The notes beneath the pieces were generated by a model, which saw nothing but the letters and a program-made list of their open reading frames with translations, searched no databases and was not told the DNA's origin. A DNA stretch of 64,000 nucleotides. It comes from Sphaerisporangium sp040685555. GTDB taxonomy: Bacteria > Actinomycetota > Actinomycetes > Streptosporangiales > Streptosporangiaceae. The position numbers and the translations under genes are program-made. Of the stretch, positions 63,319 through 64,000 are shown piece after piece (position 1 is the first letter of the stretch; every line of letters begins with the position of its first letter). Location of the stretch: positions 27,770-91,769 of the forward strand of contig NZ_JBFBIK010000014.1 of assembly GCF_040685555.1 (NCBI RefSeq), read 5' to 3'.

Positions 63319-63924
63319 TCCCGAGCCGGCTGTCGCACGCGCCGCTCCGGTACGACCACCGACCCCGCGTCGTGGTCGGGTGACGCCGGGGCGGCGCGAT
63401 CGCCCGGGTGAGAGCCGTCACGACTCGGCCCCGCACCCGGGAGTCCGGGCCGGACGCCGGACGGCCGAGGTTCTCCCGCAGCCAGGTCTCGGTGGTGCTC
63501 ACGTGCATGAGCGCCCTCAGCAGGTTCCAGCCGGGCGAAGCCACGGTGAAACATCCCATGTCCTGAAAGAACGGCTGACAGATTTCACAGCCACGAGGGG
63601 TCTCCGTAGCGGAAGAACCGGAGGAGGGGGAGCAACGAGAAATGCCTGTCTGATCTGGCCTTATGACGCCGTTACCGGGCTCGTGGGCCGCCTCGGCGGG
63701 CCCGGTCTCGGAGGTCTCCGCGACATCCATCGGCGGCAGGTCTGGACATTCCCCTGTGTCTGGCTTACAAATACATCCCATGTTCATCCTGTGAAAGTCT
63801 CTTCACGTTCGCGAAACACGAAGTTCTGCGCCGGTGGGCGCGCATGGATTGCGCGCCCAGTGTGCGGGCGGCAGGATTCCGCGCGACCTGGAAGAGCTCC
63901 CCAGGCTCTCGAGAGGTTCCTCCC
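63319..63924. other. Intergenic region with weak coding signal
   Basis: About 600 bp. A leftward frame (from about 63781; MGCICKPDTGECPDLPPMDV...) has 7 Cys in its first half and a more ordinary stretch WNLLRALMHVSTTETWLREN, but no clear ribosome site or family match, and it runs past the upstream gene's stop. GTGAAAGTCTCTTCAC (63791-63806) has 5-bp inverted arms. The promoter of the gene at 63925 must lie in the AT-richer last 150 bp. Confidence 0.4.
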
Positions 63925-64000
63925 ATGTCTTCGTCCTCATCCTCATTCCAGTTCAGTCGTCGCGCACTGCTCGCCGGGGCCGGGGGTGTCGCGGCCTCAG
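63925..64000 (+). CDS. Start of a Tat-exported protein
   Basis: 25 codons to the window edge: a Ser-rich start (MSSSSSSFQFSRRALLAGAG) with the twin-arginine motif SRRALL. A typical Tat signal peptide; the mature part lies outside the window. Given the neighbours, a secreted glycoside hydrolase or binding protein is a fair guess. AGGTTCCTCCC precedes the ATG. Confidence 0.75.
   Translation, partial: MSSSSSSFQFSRRALLAGAGGVAAS

Overview
The window is high-GC DNA with short intergenic gaps, many 4-bp start/stop overlaps and GTG starts. It carries a hopanoid cluster, a Kdp potassium ATPase, DosR-like dormancy genes, Tat/Sec-secreted plant-polymer hydrolases and ROK/IclR regulators. Together these point to a filamentous soil actinomycete, probably of the Streptosporangiaceae type (Nonomuraea/Microbispora-like); the family assignment is inference. 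I saw no rRNA, tRNA, CRISPR array or intact insertion sequence.

Layout. 0-6 kb: the end of a DedA protein, an APC permease, a single-pass Pro/Thr-rich protein, then a dormancy-type trio (Rv1733c-like membrane protein, tandem universal stress protein, site-2 protease with CBS domains). 6-12.6 kb: SpoIIE-type phosphatase, DUF2277 protein, secreted M28 aminopeptidase, a repeat protein, a small membrane protein and a ferritin-like protein. 13-21 kb: a kdpFABC operon with an additional tiny membrane peptide, flanked by two paralogous modules (a His-containing membrane protein plus a secreted copper-type protein: CopC on one side, YcnI on the other). 21-24.6 kb: MerR regulator, a decayed PadR/SGNH-hydrolase pair, and an Acg-type nitroreductase preceded by DosR-like boxes. 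24.7-30.6 kb: an IclR-controlled catabolic locus (amidohydrolase; divergent operon of CoA transferase, citryl-CoA lyase-like protein and LigB/LigA dioxygenase) with three copies of one palindromic operator. 30.6-36.7 kb: phospholipase D, methyltransferase and a heterodimeric ABC exporter. 37-45.3 kb: a multimodular PQQ-type sugar dehydrogenase, ROK regulator, snapalysin, a collapsed nagZ/namZ remnant and a GH10 xylanase. 45.7-56.6 kb: a DMT transporter and the hopanoid cluster (hpnC remnant, hpnD, hpnE, glycosyltransferase, deacetylase, hpnC, hpnD remnant, shc, hpnG, hpnH, SDR). 57-64 kb: an isochorismatase remnant, then secreted arabinoxylan-type enzymes (SGNH esterase-CBM13, CBM13-GH43, GH43-CBM6-CBM) and the start of a Tat-exported protein.

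How the genes work together. The hopanoid genes cover squalene formation (HpnC/D/E), cyclisation (Shc) and the first side-chain steps (HpnH/HpnG). A glycosyltransferase/deacetylase pair sits inside the cluster and may decorate the product. The polymer-degrading genes at both ends of the 40-63 kb stretch share CGAAA-type and LacI-type operator motifs, suggesting one xylan/arabinoxylan response. The catabolic locus is marked by the repeated CGGACAATTGTCCG operator.

The most striking large-scale pattern is repeated internal deletion. At least five loci keep recognisable N- and C-terminal ends of a gene but have lost the middle. In the hopanoid cluster a duplicated hpnC-hpnD pair has lost hpnC in one copy and hpnD in the other.
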